Source of the DNA: Paenibacillus sp. H1-7
Lineage (GTDB): Bacteria; Bacillota; Bacilli; Paenibacillales; NBRC-103111
Assembly (NCBI RefSeq): GCF_022354825.1
Contig: NZ_CP031168.1
Coordinates: 8,236,501-8,300,500, forward strand
Reading direction: 5' to 3'
DNA length: 64,000 bases
The notes under the pieces were generated by a model. It was not told where the DNA came from. It was given only the letters and a program-made list of their open reading frames with translations, and searched no databases. The translations under genes and the position numbers were made by a program. Position 1 is the first letter of the stretch, and every line of letters starts with the position of its first letter. Positions 43,238-52,207 of this stretch are shown piece after piece.

Positions 43238-45853
43238 TTATTGCAGAGTAATTTGCTGCGTTTTCTCATCCCATGTTACTTTCCAGCCGAGATTCTCGGA
43301 TAAAATCCGAAGCGGTACCATCGTCACATCTTTCATAATCCTTGGCGCGACCTCCGCCGTAATCCGTTTTCCATTCACAATCAGATCGGGATTGTCGATC
43401 CAAAGATCGATCATTTTATCGCCTCGAATCACCGTCACCTTACGCTCATTATCGTCCCATCGGACAGTGCCGCCCAGTGCATCCGTTACGAAACGGATAG
43501 GGAGCAACGTATTCCCGCTAATTATGACCGGAGCTTGCTCCAAGGTCATATTTTTGCTGTTCACTGTAACCGCCGTCTTATTCACGGTCAGTTTCACCGA
43601 GTTGTTCGATGGAGTTGTAATCTGGCCTTTGTAACTAAACGTAATATCGTCGAGGCCGACTTTGCCAACGGCAGCCCGCTCGTCTTGACCCATTTTGTCG
43701 TTGACTACATAGACACTCTTTACGGTAATCGGATACTTCAAGTCATATGCCGACAAATCAACGGAAAGCTGCTTCCACCCTTTCCAGTTAATGTTCGGGG
43801 TGAGCTCTACATAATAAATCTTACCGCTGTTATCTTTAATTTCCGTTTTCAGAGCATTGAGGCTCTCATCACCATTGACTTTCAATTTCAAAAGCTGCGG
43901 CTGGCCTTCAATCTGGATGCCCGTGTCCATATCGGCATAGGCCCATTTGGTCCCTTCGCCTTTGGTGAAGTCATACGCCAACTCCAAATATTTGTTCTTG
44001 TTTTCTTCCCGAATATAGACCGAAGTCGTTACGCCTTCCGGAAGCGGTCTGGAGAGCGTCATCACCGCATTGGTGTCCAGATCGTACCACACCTTGTCCT
44101 TACCAATAGCAAGAGTCAGCATCGTGCTGTAGCCGTCATAACGGGCGATAAGCTGAACCTGGGTTGCACCAGCGAGACTTTCGACGTTCAGAACGCCGTT
44201 TTTAACTTCGCCTTTCATGCCGAGCACTTCCCATTGGATCAGCTCAGCCGGCACCTCTCTGGATTTCCCGGATTTTGTCGTCGCAATGACAGGAAGCTTG
44301 TAAGAGGAGCCTTCGGACAAAGCGATGTCGCTTCCGCTAATTCGGAGCCCCGCCAGCTGATCCCGTCCTACGACCGGAATTTCAGCGGATTGCGTTCCAT
44401 TGCCCGATTTAGCCGTTACTTTTGCTGTTCCTACTTTGGTTGGTGTAAATACATTCTCATTAAACGTGCCCGCTTGATTATCGGAGCTCCATTGTGCTAC
44501 TACATTATCGGATACAACCGGATTGTAAAAAATATCATAGCCTTTAAACTTCAATGGCACTTGTTCGTTCAAAAATAAAAATTCAGGCGCTTGGATAAAC
44601 AATGCGCTGACATCGCCTTTAGGTGCGGTAGAATAAACACCGACTCCGTTAACGACTTTTCGCTGAACGCCTGTCTCCGTCTTATTGACCAATACGGGGT
44701 TAAATTCCCCTAACGGCCGGGCAACCATCTGGGTCGATCCGCCGCCGTCCAGGTTCATCCCTTTCCATACGCCGACTTTGATCATAAACTGCTGCAGCTC
44801 TGTCATGCTCAAGCCTTTGCTTTCTCCGCTATTATCCACTGTAATGAGATAAGCCTTTTTCATGTCTTGCGAGTACCCAATGGCTGTTCGGGAACGGTAG
44901 CAGCACAGATCGTCCACGGTTCTTGAAAACTCGGTAGCTTGCCCCCCATCTACCATGATGGTATGGCCGCCGATCATCATTTTGAAATTTTTCGCATCAT
45001 ACTTTTTGCTTGGATCTTGAGGAAGAATCTCATAATCCGCTACCAACGGATCTCCGACCTTCATATGCTCACGAACAAAGTCCGCCGCTTTCCCGGAAGC
45101 TCTAAGTATGTATCCGTCTTGAGGAGCAATCATATCGATGATCGCATTATCAGCGATTTTTGTTATAATTCCTTTTTGGACCAGGACTTCTGTCGGCACG
45201 GTAACACCATCATTGGAACGGTCCACCTGTCCCCATGCATTAGTGTACATGAACATGGCGTCAATATGGCTGTGCTCGCCGCCCGGCTCAAACCAGTAAT
45301 ACGTTTTATTGATACCGCCGAGAGCGAATTTCGCCCCGTCTTTTGCCTTTATGGAACCTTGAAACGTAAACAAATCTACTATCGGCACATTGTCCTTGGT
45401 CAACGCGAAGGAATAAAAACCAGGCAAATAAGGAGGCGTTGCCACCAGCTGTCCGTTGGATATTTCCGGTCCCATCGGAACCCCTTCCGCCTTCGTATTA
45501 TAAAAATCCCCGTTGACCCCGGCTACCGCCTTGGTTTCTGTAGCCATTCCCAATATGCTCTGCTCTTTGGTCAGCTGGTTGTTCGTGCCTGTCATGACAT
45601 CCAACTTCACATAGGGATTGGTCAAATCGACCTCGATGACATTACCATTCGTCATATACTCTTTATTGCTTCGTGTCGATTTCCAAACATATTTTTTGAG
45701 AACTGCGCCCGTCGTTAATATATCTTGGCCTACTAACGTTACTGTCGGTTCCGTCGCAGCGTACACTTGTGTTGTAGATAAAAGAGGCGACATGCTTATC
45801 ACAGCCGATAAGACTATTGAAGACATACGAATCCATAACTTATGCTTACTCAC
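43238..45853 (-). CDS. secreted phosphodiester glycosidase with stalk domain
   Basis: 871 residues, GTG start after AAGGGAG. Signal peptide (1-32, cut near QVYA). Residues about 70-410 form an NAGPA/DUF2233 domain, typified by GVNGDFYN and MNLDGGGSTQMVARPLG. Then an Ig-like and a carbohydrate-binding-like beta region. The last 110 residues carry two copper-amine-oxidase-N-like stalk repeats (TLLPIRFVTDALGGTVRW and TMVPLRILSENLGWKVTW), which commonly anchor proteins in Paenibacillus walls. Substrate unknown; probably a cell-wall or extracellular polysaccharide. Confidence 0.88.
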   Translation of the reverse strand: MSKHKLWIRMSSIVLSAVISMSPLLSTTQVYAATEPTVTLVGQDILTTGAVLKKYVWKSTRSNKEYMTNGNVIEVDLTNPYVKLDVMTGTNNQLTKEQSILGMATETKAVAGVNGDFYNTKAEGVPMGPEISNGQLVATPPYLPGFYSFALTKDNVPIVDLFTFQGSIKAKDGAKFALGGINKTYYWFEPGGEHSHIDAMFMYTNAWGQVDRSNDGVTVPTEVLVQKGIITKIADNAIIDMIAPQDGYILRASGKAADFVREHMKVGDPLVADYEILPQDPSKKYDAKNFKMMIGGHTIMVDGGQATEFSRTVDDLCCYRSRTAIGYSQDMKKAYLITVDNSGESKGLSMTELQQFMIKVGVWKGMNLDGGGSTQMVARPLGEFNPVLVNKTETGVQRKVVNGVGVYSTAPKGDVSALFIQAPEFLFLNEQVPLKFKGYDIFYNPVVSDNVVAQWSSDNQAGTFNENVFTPTKVGTAKVTAKSGNGTQSAEIPVVGRDQLAGLRISGSDIALSEGSSYKLPVIATTKSGKSREVPAELIQWEVLGMKGEVKNGVLNVESLAGATQVQLIARYDGYSTMLTLAIGKDKVWYDLDTNAVMTLSRPLPEGVTTSVYIREENKNKYLELAYDFTKGEGTKWAYADMDTGIQIEGQPQLLKLKVNGDESLNALKTEIKDNSGKIYYVELTPNINWKGWKQLSVDLSAYDLKYPITVKSVYVVNDKMGQDERAAVGKVGLDDITFSYKGQITTPSNNSVKLTVNKTAVTVNSKNMTLEQAPVIISGNTLLPIRFVTDALGGTVRWDDNERKVTVIRGDKMIDLWIDNPDLIVNGKRITAEVAPRIMKDVTMVPLRILSENLGWKVTWDEKTQQITLQ

Positions 45854-45989
45854 GTTGCGTTCTCCCTTCTATTTCCCACTCTCCTTAATCTTAGACTCTA
45901 TTACTATGGAAAAAGTTACGTTTTGCTAGATTAAAATAAGATAAAATCCACCTTAAATTCGCTATATTTGAACATTTCGCGACAGACAA

Positions 45990-46026
45990 ACAAAAAAGCC
46001 CGGTTCTCATAAAAGAACCAGGCTTT
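45990..46026 (-). terminator. metK terminator
   Basis: AAAGCCTGGTTCT / AGAACCGGGCTTT hairpin (one mismatch) followed by six T on the minus strand. Confidence 0.9.
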
Positions 46027-46046
46027 GGTATCTGAAGCAGATGAAA

Positions 46047-47252
46047 TTATACTAATGCATCGCGCTTAAGAAGCTCGGCTTTGTCCGTACGCTCCCAAGG
46101 CAGATCCACGTCTGTACGGCCGAAATGACCGTATGCAGCCGTTTGTTTGTAGATAGGTCGGCGAAGATCCAATTGCTTGATAATGCCCGCAGGACGAAGA
46201 TCGAAATGCTGGCGGATCACTTCAACCAATTTCTCTTCAGACACTTTCCCTGTGCCGAATGTGTCAACTGCGATCGAAACCGGTTGTGCTACACCGATTG
46301 CGTATGCAAGCTGAACTTCGCATTTGTCTGCAAGGCCTGCAGCAACGACGTTTTTAGCTACGTAACGAGCCGCGTAAGCGCCGGAGCGGTCAACTTTTGT
46401 CGGATCCTTACCGGAGAACGCACCGCCGCCATGACGTGCGTAGCCGCCATAGGTGTCAACGATGATTTTACGGCCAGTCAGACCAGCGTCACCTTGAGGT
46501 CCGCCGATAACGAAACGACCTGTCGGGTTTATGAAATACTTAGTGTTTGCATCAAGGAACTTCTCAGGCACGATAGGCTTAATAACGTGCTCTTTGATAT
46601 CCGCTTGGATTTGCTCCAAAGTTACTTCTTCACCGTGCTGAGTCGATACAACGATTGTATCAACGCGTACTGGTGTATCACCTTCATACTCAACCGTTAC
46701 TTGCGTTTTGCCGTCCGGACGAAGATATGGCAATGTACCGTTCTTACGAACTTCAGACAAACGACGGGACAATTGGTGAGAGATAGAGATTGGAAGTGGC
46801 ATCAGTTCTGGCGTTTCATTAACCGCAAAACCGAACATCATCCCTTGGTCACCCGCACCAATAGCTTCGATCTGCTCGTCCGTCATTTGACCTTCACGTG
46901 CTTCTAGCGCTTTGTTAACGCCTTGTGCAATGTCTGGGGATTGTTCGTTCAAGGAAACGAGCACCGCGCAAGTTTTGGAATCAAAGCCATACTTCGCACG
47001 AGTATAGCCAATATCCTGGATCGCTTGGCGAGCAATCGATTGAATGTCTACATATTCGGATTGGCTTGTAATTTCTCCGATCACCAATACCAAACCTGTA
47101 GCTACAGAAACTTCGCACGCTACACGTGCATTGGGATCATTAGCAAGAAATGCGTCTAACACTGCATCGGAAATCTGATCGCAGATTTTATCCGGATGCC
47201 CTTCTGTAACGGACTCGGATGTAAATAAGCGTCGACCGCGTGGAATGGACAT
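46047..47252 (-). CDS. metK: S-adenosylmethionine synthetase
   Basis: 401 residues. Makes SAM from methionine and ATP. Motifs: TSESVTEGHPDKICDQISDA at the N-terminus, GAGDQGMMFGFA (the GAGDQG signature) and GGGAFSGKDPTKVDRSGAY (the GGGAFSxKD signature). Flanked upstream by an attenuator-like leader without an S-box. Confidence 0.98.
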   Translation of the reverse strand: MSIPRGRRLFTSESVTEGHPDKICDQISDAVLDAFLANDPNARVACEVSVATGLVLVIGEITSQSEYVDIQSIARQAIQDIGYTRAKYGFDSKTCAVLVSLNEQSPDIAQGVNKALEAREGQMTDEQIEAIGAGDQGMMFGFAVNETPELMPLPISISHQLSRRLSEVRKNGTLPYLRPDGKTQVTVEYEGDTPVRVDTIVVSTQHGEEVTLEQIQADIKEHVIKPIVPEKFLDANTKYFINPTGRFVIGGPQGDAGLTGRKIIVDTYGGYARHGGGAFSGKDPTKVDRSGAYAARYVAKNVVAAGLADKCEVQLAYAIGVAQPVSIAVDTFGTGKVSEEKLVEVIRQHFDLRPAGIIKQLDLRRPIYKQTAAYGHFGRTDVDLPWERTDKAELLKRDALV

Positions 47253-47300
47253 ACTATCGACCTCCTATAAGTAGTATTCTTAAATAAAAAGTATACATAC

Positions 47301-47388
47301 AAAAAAATCAACCTTTTCCTAGTGGAAAAGGTTTCTTTAAACATGACCTTCTTTAAGTTATGTTACTGGATTTGTCGAGTACTGTCAA
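47301..47388 (-). promoter_or_regulatory. metK promoter and terminator-bearing leader
   Basis: TTGACA (47383-47388) - 17 bases - TAACAT (47360-47365) is a good sigma-A promoter. About 30 bases after the start, AACCTTTTCC / GGAAAAGGTT (47310-47333, four-base loop) is followed by GATTTTTTTG, an intrinsic terminator placed about 55 bases before the metK start codon. No SAM-I, SAM-II or SMK-type riboswitch pattern was seen in the roughly 110-base leader. Confidence 0.65.
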
Positions 47389-47455
47389 TAATATTGCATG
47401 AGTTCCCACAAAAATAACATATTTTTTAATTAATAGAAGCTGCATCATTCTTGGA

Positions 47456-47728
47456 CTACAAATTAAACATCATTTCCTCAGCTTTACGTATTAACCTGCT
47501 TGTAATAGCTCCGCCAACGGCTCCTGCATCGCGGGATGCAATATGGCCCCAGTAGTCTTCCTTCATCGAATATTGAGGAATTGCGCCTAATTCTGTAGCA
47601 AATTCGACATTGGCGCTTGCGTTCGACATCGACTTTCCAACTGGTAAACCAAGCTCTGCAGCAATCTCATACTTCAATGCATCCAACGCTTGCTTACTTT
47701 CAGGTACAACCTTTTTGGCTTTTGCCAT
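47456..47728 (-). CDS. alpha/beta-type small acid-soluble spore protein
   Basis: 90 residues from MAKAKKVVPESKQAL, behind GGAGGTG. Family motifs: LKYEIAAELGLPVG (around the GPR protease cleavage site EIAAELG) and GAVGGAITSRLIRKAEE. Coats and protects spore DNA; made in the forespore (sigma-G). A CATACTA element about 40 bases upstream of the ATG could be the sigma-G -10. Confirms an endospore former. Confidence 0.93.
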   Translation of the reverse strand: MAKAKKVVPESKQALDALKYEIAAELGLPVGKSMSNASANVEFATELGAIPQYSMKEDYWGHIASRDAGAVGGAITSRLIRKAEEMMFNL

Positions 47729-47815
47729 GAAGTCCACCTCCAAAAGTGATGTAACTGTAGTATGTCTCTCTGCACGATCAGCAAACGTATAAACTGTTGA
47801 CAGTATGGGTAAAAT

Positions 47816-48409
47816 TTATGGTGTCACTTTAGAACCATCTGCATTGGTTAGGACATAGCTTCCACGCACCATAACAAAAATGTCTTGCTTGTTTTTAGGG
47901 TCAGGCTTAACACCACGCCCTTCTCTAGGAACAATAAGCAAATGGTTGTTTTCAACTGCTGCACCAGCAGCCAAATCTTTACCGGACGTTACATCGGCAA
48001 CACCATTATCATCTGTACTTATTACAGTTACCTTACCGGTTCGAACAATGATTTCAGCACCAGCACCGCCATAGAGCAATTGTCCCTGCTTGAGCTCCAC
48101 GACGGTTAACTCGGAACTTCCAGAGGCTGGCGATGGGGTAGGTACATCAGGATTCGTTGTGCCAGATGTACCTTTGCCAAGCTCGGCACTTATGATTTGT
48201 TTAATTTTCTCTTCCGTCATCGATTGCTTGGCAAGCTCGTCCATCACTTTCTGCTTAATGTTCTGATCAAAATAGCTTTTCGTAATAACCGGATCATCGA
48301 CTGACCCCGGCTGGATGGTGGAGTTATTGCCGTCTGCGTTCGCGCCAACAATGGTAGCTGCCCATAAGAGCAAAGTACTGACTAAAACTTTTGTATGTGT
48401 CTTGTTCAT
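47816..48409 (-). CDS. small secreted protein of unknown function
   Basis: 197 residues. Signal peptide (1-25, ending GANAD). A helical part (40-78), a Thr/Pro/Ser-rich linker (GTSGTTNPDVPTPSPASGSS) and a C-terminal beta-rich domain (TVVELKQGQLLYGGAGAEIIVRTGKV). No recognised family; the layout suggests a wall- or envelope-associated protein. It lies just after the S-layer gene, separated by that gene's terminator. Confidence 0.75.
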   Translation of the reverse strand: MNKTHTKVLVSTLLLWAATIVGANADGNNSTIQPGSVDDPVITKSYFDQNIKQKVMDELAKQSMTEEKIKQIISAELGKGTSGTTNPDVPTPSPASGSSELTVVELKQGQLLYGGAGAEIIVRTGKVTVISTDDNGVADVTSGKDLAAGAAVENNHLLIVPREGRGVKPDPKNKQDIFVMVRGSYVLTNADGSKVTP

Positions 48410-48462
48410 GCTTCACCTCTTGTCATCAGCTTAGTATGTACTGTAAGTATAGCTTGGATATA

Positions 48463-48492
48463 CAAAAAAAAGAAGACCCCGAAGGGTCCTCT
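48463..48492 (-). terminator. S-layer gene terminator
   Basis: GAGGACCC-TTCG-GGGTCTTC hairpin followed by eight T on the minus strand, 14 bases after the stop codon of the S-layer gene. Confidence 0.9.
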
Positions 48493-48505
48493 CTTTTGAA
48501 GCTTA

Positions 48506-51500
48506 TTACTTGGAAACTGTGAATGTTGCAGTTGTTCCGTTACCAGCCATTACGTTGATTACGAAGGAAGTAACACCGGAACCAGCTTTCACAGAAACTT
48601 TACCATCTTCAGCTACGACTACATCGGACAATGTACCACCAACTACATCAGTGATGTAAGTTGTCAAGCCGTAAACAGAAGCATGTTTAACAGTTTCGGA
48701 TTTAGCAGTATTCTCGGATACAACTTCACCGCCGTAGTTATCTTTCAAAGTCAACTTCTCGCCGAGTTTAGCATCCCACATGTAGGAGCTTCCGCTTACG
48801 AACAATGTGTCAAACTCAGATGCAGTAAGAGACTTCTCAGTCTTCTTGGACACCAAGCTTGTAACTGTCGGAGCATCAGCCTTCGTAGTTACTTCAAGAG
48901 CAGGAGCCGTTTTGCGCTCGCCTTTTTCGTTCGCATACAAGACAGTCAACTTCGTAGTACCTGGGTTGATACCTGCAACGAATTTGTTGTCATATGCAGT
49001 TGCAATGTTGTTGTTAGCGGAGCTAATCGATACGATGGAAGAACCAGTTTTCACTTCTTCACCGTTTTTCTTAACTCTTACTTTCAACTCTTTTGCAAGT
49101 TTAGGGAAGTTATCTTTTACATACGTTGCTTGAGTAGCAGTGGATCCGCCAAGGTCGAAGAAATCGCCTGCTGCAAGAAGCGTATTGTTCAAAGATTTGT
49201 CAGCATAAACTTCGTAAGTGAAGTTGTTGGAAGCACTGTTAGGGTTAAGAACTTCCAGAGTGTTAGACTCTTTGGAGATAGATTTGTACTCACTATCTTT
49301 CTTACCTTTTTTGAACAATTCAGCCTTGAATTCGAACGTAGAAGCTTGTGCAGCTGTTGTAGTGTAGAATTTCAAAGATGTGTCAAACAGGTTTGGAACT
49401 GGAACGTTGTTTTTGTAAACAGATTCGCCAACAGATGTTACTTTCAACGTTTCAGTTGTGTCGCCGATTTTACCTTGCAGGTAAGTTTGATCTACAGCGG
49501 TACCTTCAGTTGCTCTGTAGTTGAGGTTTACATAGTAATCATCATCTTCAGAGTTTTCGTATTTGATTGTTTGACCGTATTGGTCATAGAATTTCAATTT
49601 CAATTCGTTGTCCACGTTGCCTGTGATACCAGGAGTTTGGTATTTCTTAGGAGTAGTGGAGAACTTCACGGACTCAATTGTACGAACGTCGCCAACATAA
49701 GTAGTCCATGTTTTTGTTACTGGCTTATCTTCCAATTCGATGTCGATGTCTTGAGCACCCGTTTTGTCAACGGATTTAATTGCGATGTATCCTTTGTAAG
49801 GACCCGTTTTTTGGATCGCATTTTCTCTCAAAGTGATACCGTTGGAAGAGTCAACAGTAAACTTCTTCTTATCGTAGTAAGCAGTTACTACATCGTCTGC
49901 ATCCAATACGTCGCCGTTAGCATCTTTGATGATAACAGGTACGTACAGTTGTTTTCTGAATTCTTCTTCACCCAACTTAGTATAGTCGTCGCCTTTAGCA
50001 AGCTGGTAGTTGTAAGAACCGAACTCTACGGAAGCAGGCTCTTTGGAAGCTCTGATTTTAACTTGCTTGGATACGGATTGACCGGAACCGTTAGCGAAGA
50101 TTTGAACTGTTACGTCTTTATCTTCATCAGTGTCGGACCAGATTCTCAGATCGTCAGCATCGTCGCCGATAACGTCGGATACGAACGGATCGTCATTGCC
50201 TCTAACACCTGTTTCAAGGTCACGATCAGTTGTTACAACGTTAACGGAATCATTCAAGATAACTGCTTTCTCAACGCGGAAACCGTATTGGTCCCAAGCT
50301 TTAACGTCAAGGTAGCCGTATCCGTCTTTACCATCGATAGCGTCGATTTTCTTGCCAGTGGAGTCAACAAGATCACCAACTTCTACTTTAGCAACAACGG
50401 ATTCCATACCAACTGTGAACAGCTTGTTAGCTTGAACGCCAGTTTCTTTATGGATGATTGTGATGGAGATACGGTCGTTAGTATCAACATCTTTCTCTTG
50501 AGTCAAACGGAACGCTTGCTCGCCAGCGATTGGAGTGATAGATCCATCGTTGGTTTTGATATCAAATGCACTTGCATTCAAGCTAGCTTTTGCACCGTAT
50601 TGGTTAGTAGCTTTGAAGTCAATGCGGATATCTTGCAGCTTCTCGTCGCGGTCCCAACCCAAAGGAATTGTGTCGGAAGCAGTCAAGAAGTCGATTTTAG
50701 TGATTTTCTCTGGGCTAGTTGTAACAGAAGCAGTTTTAGCTGTTTGGTCAATGTTGTCCAAGCCGCCCAAAGTGATTTCATATTTGCTGTCAACGAACTT
50801 AGCGTCGAAAGTCAAAGTTGCTTTAGTTTTGTCGTCGCTCCACTTCGTAGTGAATCCGGAAGTGATAACTGCGCCGTCTTTCTTAACTTCAAGCTTCAAG
50901 TTTTTAGCAGCTTCTTCGGAAAGAGCTCCGTTCAACTCAAGAGACAAGATGTTAGCGTCAGTTGCTTTGAAGGACGCGATTGCATACTTGCCATTGAAGT
51001 TTGGCTTGTATTGTTGCTTAGCTTCGTAAGAAGAAAGAACCAGCAAGTCGCGAGTTGCTGCGGAAGTACCACCGAAAGTACCGTCAGTACCGCTAGTCAA
51101 CAATTTCTTTTGGATTGCAAGAGCTACATAACCTTTAGCCCAGTCGGAAACTGTTTTGTCAGTAACGCCTGGAGTAGCTTGTGCGTCTTTATCCAAGCCC
51201 AAACCACGAAGCAAGAAAGTAGCCAATTGCTCTTTAGTCACTTCGCCAGATGGGTTGTATTGACCTTCTGCATATCCATCAGTGATGCCAGCAGCTTTAA
51301 CTGCTTCGATGTAAGGAAGAGCATAACCGTTAGCTGGATCGTCAGCTTTAACGTCTGCGAAAGAAGATGTTTTCAGGGAAGTATCAACTTTCAATTTGAA
51401 AACCAGAGCCGCAACTTTAGCAAATTGAGCGCGGTTCATTTTGTCTTTCAAACCGAATGTGCCTTCGCTAACACCATCAAAAATACCAGCAGAGATCATA

Positions 51501-51649
51501 TCGTCGAACTTAGCTTTAGTAGCTGCGTCCAGATCTTTCAAGTCGCTGAAATCAGCGGAAGTTTTAGCAGCTTCTGCACCCAGAGCTACGGAAGAAAACA
51601 TAGAGAATGCCATAGCTAGGGACAGGATTGTAGATAAACTTTTCTTCAT
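48506..51649 (-). CDS. S-layer protein with three SLH domains
   Basis: 1047 residues from ATG 51649. Signal peptide MKKSLSTILSLAMAFSMFSS (1-27), then three SLH repeats within residues 30-210 (SDLKDLDAATKAKFDDMISAGIF, FADVKADDPANGYALPYIEAV, VSDWAKGYVALAIQKKLL) that bind pyruvylated wall polymer, then about 830 residues of beta-rich Ig-like repeats with many Asp/Lys/Thr and no Cys. Codon use is highly biased, as expected of a very abundant protein. An in-frame upstream ATG (51727) with its own GGGGGTG ribosome site would add 26 residues ahead of the signal peptide. Confidence 0.93.
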   Translation of the reverse strand: MKKSLSTILSLAMAFSMFSSVALGAEAAKTSADFSDLKDLDAATKAKFDDMISAGIFDGVSEGTFGLKDKMNRAQFAKVAALVFKLKVDTSLKTSSFADVKADDPANGYALPYIEAVKAAGITDGYAEGQYNPSGEVTKEQLATFLLRGLGLDKDAQATPGVTDKTVSDWAKGYVALAIQKKLLTSGTDGTFGGTSAATRDLLVLSSYEAKQQYKPNFNGKYAIASFKATDANILSLELNGALSEEAAKNLKLEVKKDGAVITSGFTTKWSDDKTKATLTFDAKFVDSKYEITLGGLDNIDQTAKTASVTTSPEKITKIDFLTASDTIPLGWDRDEKLQDIRIDFKATNQYGAKASLNASAFDIKTNDGSITPIAGEQAFRLTQEKDVDTNDRISITIIHKETGVQANKLFTVGMESVVAKVEVGDLVDSTGKKIDAIDGKDGYGYLDVKAWDQYGFRVEKAVILNDSVNVVTTDRDLETGVRGNDDPFVSDVIGDDADDLRIWSDTDEDKDVTVQIFANGSGQSVSKQVKIRASKEPASVEFGSYNYQLAKGDDYTKLGEEEFRKQLYVPVIIKDANGDVLDADDVVTAYYDKKKFTVDSSNGITLRENAIQKTGPYKGYIAIKSVDKTGAQDIDIELEDKPVTKTWTTYVGDVRTIESVKFSTTPKKYQTPGITGNVDNELKLKFYDQYGQTIKYENSEDDDYYVNLNYRATEGTAVDQTYLQGKIGDTTETLKVTSVGESVYKNNVPVPNLFDTSLKFYTTTAAQASTFEFKAELFKKGKKDSEYKSISKESNTLEVLNPNSASNNFTYEVYADKSLNNTLLAAGDFFDLGGSTATQATYVKDNFPKLAKELKVRVKKNGEEVKTGSSIVSISSANNNIATAYDNKFVAGINPGTTKLTVLYANEKGERKTAPALEVTTKADAPTVTSLVSKKTEKSLTASEFDTLFVSGSSYMWDAKLGEKLTLKDNYGGEVVSENTAKSETVKHASVYGLTTYITDVVGGTLSDVVVAEDGKVSVKAGSGVTSFVINVMAGNGTTATFTVSK

Positions 51650-51726
51650 AACCTTTTTTTCTCCTCCTCGAATATCTTTCGGTTGTTGAGAGTTTTGTTT
51701 AGATAATTTATAGCTCGTTTCCCTCA

Positions 51727-51882
51727 TTAGCCGATTCACCCCCTTCCCAGAGTTGAGCGAATTTAAAATTATTATAAAGGTCTGCAACGTATAATATTGC
51801 AGAAACTAGTAAACAATAAAAATAAGAACATAGGGACTCGCATACCCTTATACATTATACACTGCAAAACTAGTAAGGTAAA
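51727..51882 (-). promoter_or_regulatory. S-layer gene promoter region with repeated element and upstream start
   Basis: TTTACC (51877-51882) - 17 bases - TATAAT (51854-51859) is the clearest promoter. The -35/-10 spacer motif TGCA-AAACTAGTAA (51863-51876, plus strand) recurs about 65 bases downstream at 51798-51812 beside another TATTAT, suggesting tandem duplicated promoters. It leads to a long leader (about 200 bases) containing two ribosome sites. Confidence 0.5.
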
Positions 51883-51966
51883 GAGGGTATTTTGTGAAAA
51901 ATATCCAACAATACTTGCTCTTTTAAGCGATCATTTCCGTGTTGTTTTGTGTTTCATTGTATTAAA

Positions 51967-52021
51967 CGCAACGTTGTTTAAAAAGTTGCGCTCTTTGAAA
52001 AAACTTTTTTAAAGTTTTTTC
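51967..52021. repeat. inverted repeats upstream of the S-layer promoters
   Basis: GAAAAAACTTT-TTT-AAAGTTTTTTC (51997-52021), perfect 11-base arms, and CGCAAC ... GTTGCG (51967-51990) next to it. The 52022-52150 stretch also has repeated GTATAC and TTTCGTA/TACGAAA motifs. No gene seen in 51883-52150; it looks like regulatory or insulating sequence between two SLH-protein genes. Confidence 0.55.
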
Positions 52022-52150
52022 TCATTACTTTCAAGCGGTTAGTACTGCATTTCGTATATCATTTCAGTATACTCGCTCGCTTACGAAACTTAGTATACAA
52101 CGATATATCACCTTCGTCATCACGTATTATTTTCCAACCGATACCTTATG

Positions 52151-52182
52151 AAAATGCCCGTCAACAAGCTGCATTGACGGGC
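52151..52182 (-). terminator. terminator of SLH-protein gene
   Basis: GCCCGTCAA / TTGACGGGC with nine-base loop, followed by ATTTTC on the minus strand, 26 bases after the stop codon. Confidence 0.75.
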
Positions 52183-52207
52183 TCCAATGATGATGTTATT
52201 CAGGAAG

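Noticed and set aside
47253..47344. Leader peptide gene for metK attenuation
   Set aside because: The short ORF has a possible ribosome site but no methionine codons after the start and runs on into metK; kept only as a remark.
47253..47455. SAM-I (S-box) riboswitch before metK
   Set aside because: The leader is too short and lacks the conserved S-box helices; only a terminator hairpin is visible.
48683..51619. 978-codon plus-strand open frame opposite the S-layer gene
   Set aside because: It mirrors the strongly biased codons of the S-layer gene, has no ribosome site and encodes a low-complexity Cys/Phe/Ser-rich product.
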